The translations under genes were made by a program, and so were the position numbers. DNA of 38,301 bases. Source: Phycisphaerales bacterium. GTDB lineage: Bacteria; Planctomycetota; Phycisphaerae; Phycisphaerales; SM1A02. Within the stretch, counting starts at the first letter, position 1, and each line of letters begins with the position of its first letter. This document shows, one piece after another, positions 38,282 through 38,301 of this stretch. The DNA lies in the NCBI GenBank assembly GCA_022616475.1, contig JAKEEP010000240.1, positions 1 through 38,301 of the forward strand, read 5' to 3'. The notes beneath the pieces were generated by a model, which was given only the letters and a program-made list of their open reading frames with translations, was not told the origin of the DNA and did no database searches.

Positions 38282-38301
38282 CAAACGCAGAAACGCAGAA
38301 A
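38282..38301. repeat. Short tandem repeat (ACGCAGAA) at window end
   Basis: AAACGCAGAAACGCAGAAA is two copies of an 8-base unit and runs off the window edge, so its full length is unknown. Confidence 0.7.

Larger units (their letters stand above)
37758..38301. other. Repeat-rich intergenic tail, no gene recognised
   Basis: About 540 bases to the window edge. The left part (37758-38040) probably contains the promoter of the histone-like gene but no site I can name. The right part is packed with repeats: two CGTACG-centred hairpins, a heptamer tract, CACAGAGGTCCACGGAGAGG and a run of ACGCAGAA at the very end. The next gene must lie beyond the window. Confidence 0.6.

Noticed and set aside
1-38301. 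Mobile element, prophage or genomic island
   Set aside because: No transposase, integrase, attachment-site duplication or tRNA gene was seen; composition is even apart from intergenic repeats.

Overview
The window reads as a chromosomal segment of a GC-rich, Gram-negative-type bacterium of the Planctomycetota, most likely a Phycisphaerae relative. This is inferred from a combination of traits: secreted proteins ending in PEP-CTERM-like tails (hydrophobic helix plus RRRRR), dockerin-like C-termini (DLNGDGLVNITDLL type) on an extracellular cytochrome and a HAF-repeat protein, a eukaryotic/archaeal-style prolyl-tRNA synthetase, a small Hc1-like histone H1 protein, and intergenic palindromes and heptamer repeats of a kind I associate with this phylum. 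No rRNA or tRNA gene, CRISPR array, insertion sequence or phage gene was seen.

Layout. Positions 1-10076 (+) hold a type II secretion / type IV pilus-like cluster: the 3' part of a secretin, a TPR lipoprotein, the assembly ATPase (GspE/PilB) and the platform protein (GspF/PilC). Between them sits a signalling block of a membrane histidine kinase, a response regulator, a GAF/HD-GYP c-di-GMP phosphodiesterase and a STAS protein. Positions 10107-12610 (-) are a compact operon of a cytochrome c/DUF3347 protein, an outer-membrane porin and a cytochrome c lipoprotein. A free methionine-(R)-sulfoxide reductase (+) follows. Positions 13426-17326 (-) encode two PEP-CTERM-like proteins flanking a five-heme cytochrome with a dockerin tail.

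Positions 17418-25332 are mostly housekeeping: tRNA dihydrouridine synthase (-), a TPR protein with a catalytically dead beta-lactamase-like domain (+), an unknown helical protein (-), DnaK (+), a zinc-ribbon membrane protein (+) and a PepC/bleomycin hydrolase peptidase (+). Positions 25387-28663 contain an AsmA-like protein and a UbiA/MqnP prenyltransferase (-), an unknown protein (+) and a phytanoyl-CoA dioxygenase-like enzyme (-) whose 3' end overlaps it. Positions 28852-31706 (+) hold the HAF-repeat/dockerin protein and ProRS. Positions 31828-36113 (-) hold a small unknown ORF, an anti-sigma factor and its ECF sigma factor, a beta-helix protein and mannose-6-phosphate isomerase. The end carries a Tyr/Trp-rich secreted protein (+), a FabZ-like dehydratase (-), an Hc1-like histone (-) and a repeat-rich tail.

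How the parts fit. The secretion cluster could export the dockerin and PEP-CTERM proteins encoded nearby, and the porin/cytochrome and multiheme cytochrome genes suggest electron transfer at or beyond the outer membrane. Both links are inference from proximity. The most distinctive non-coding signal is a set of dispersed intergenic repeats: two palindrome families, a CGTACG-centred hairpin pair, and three heptamer tracts sharing a CTGA core every 7 bases.
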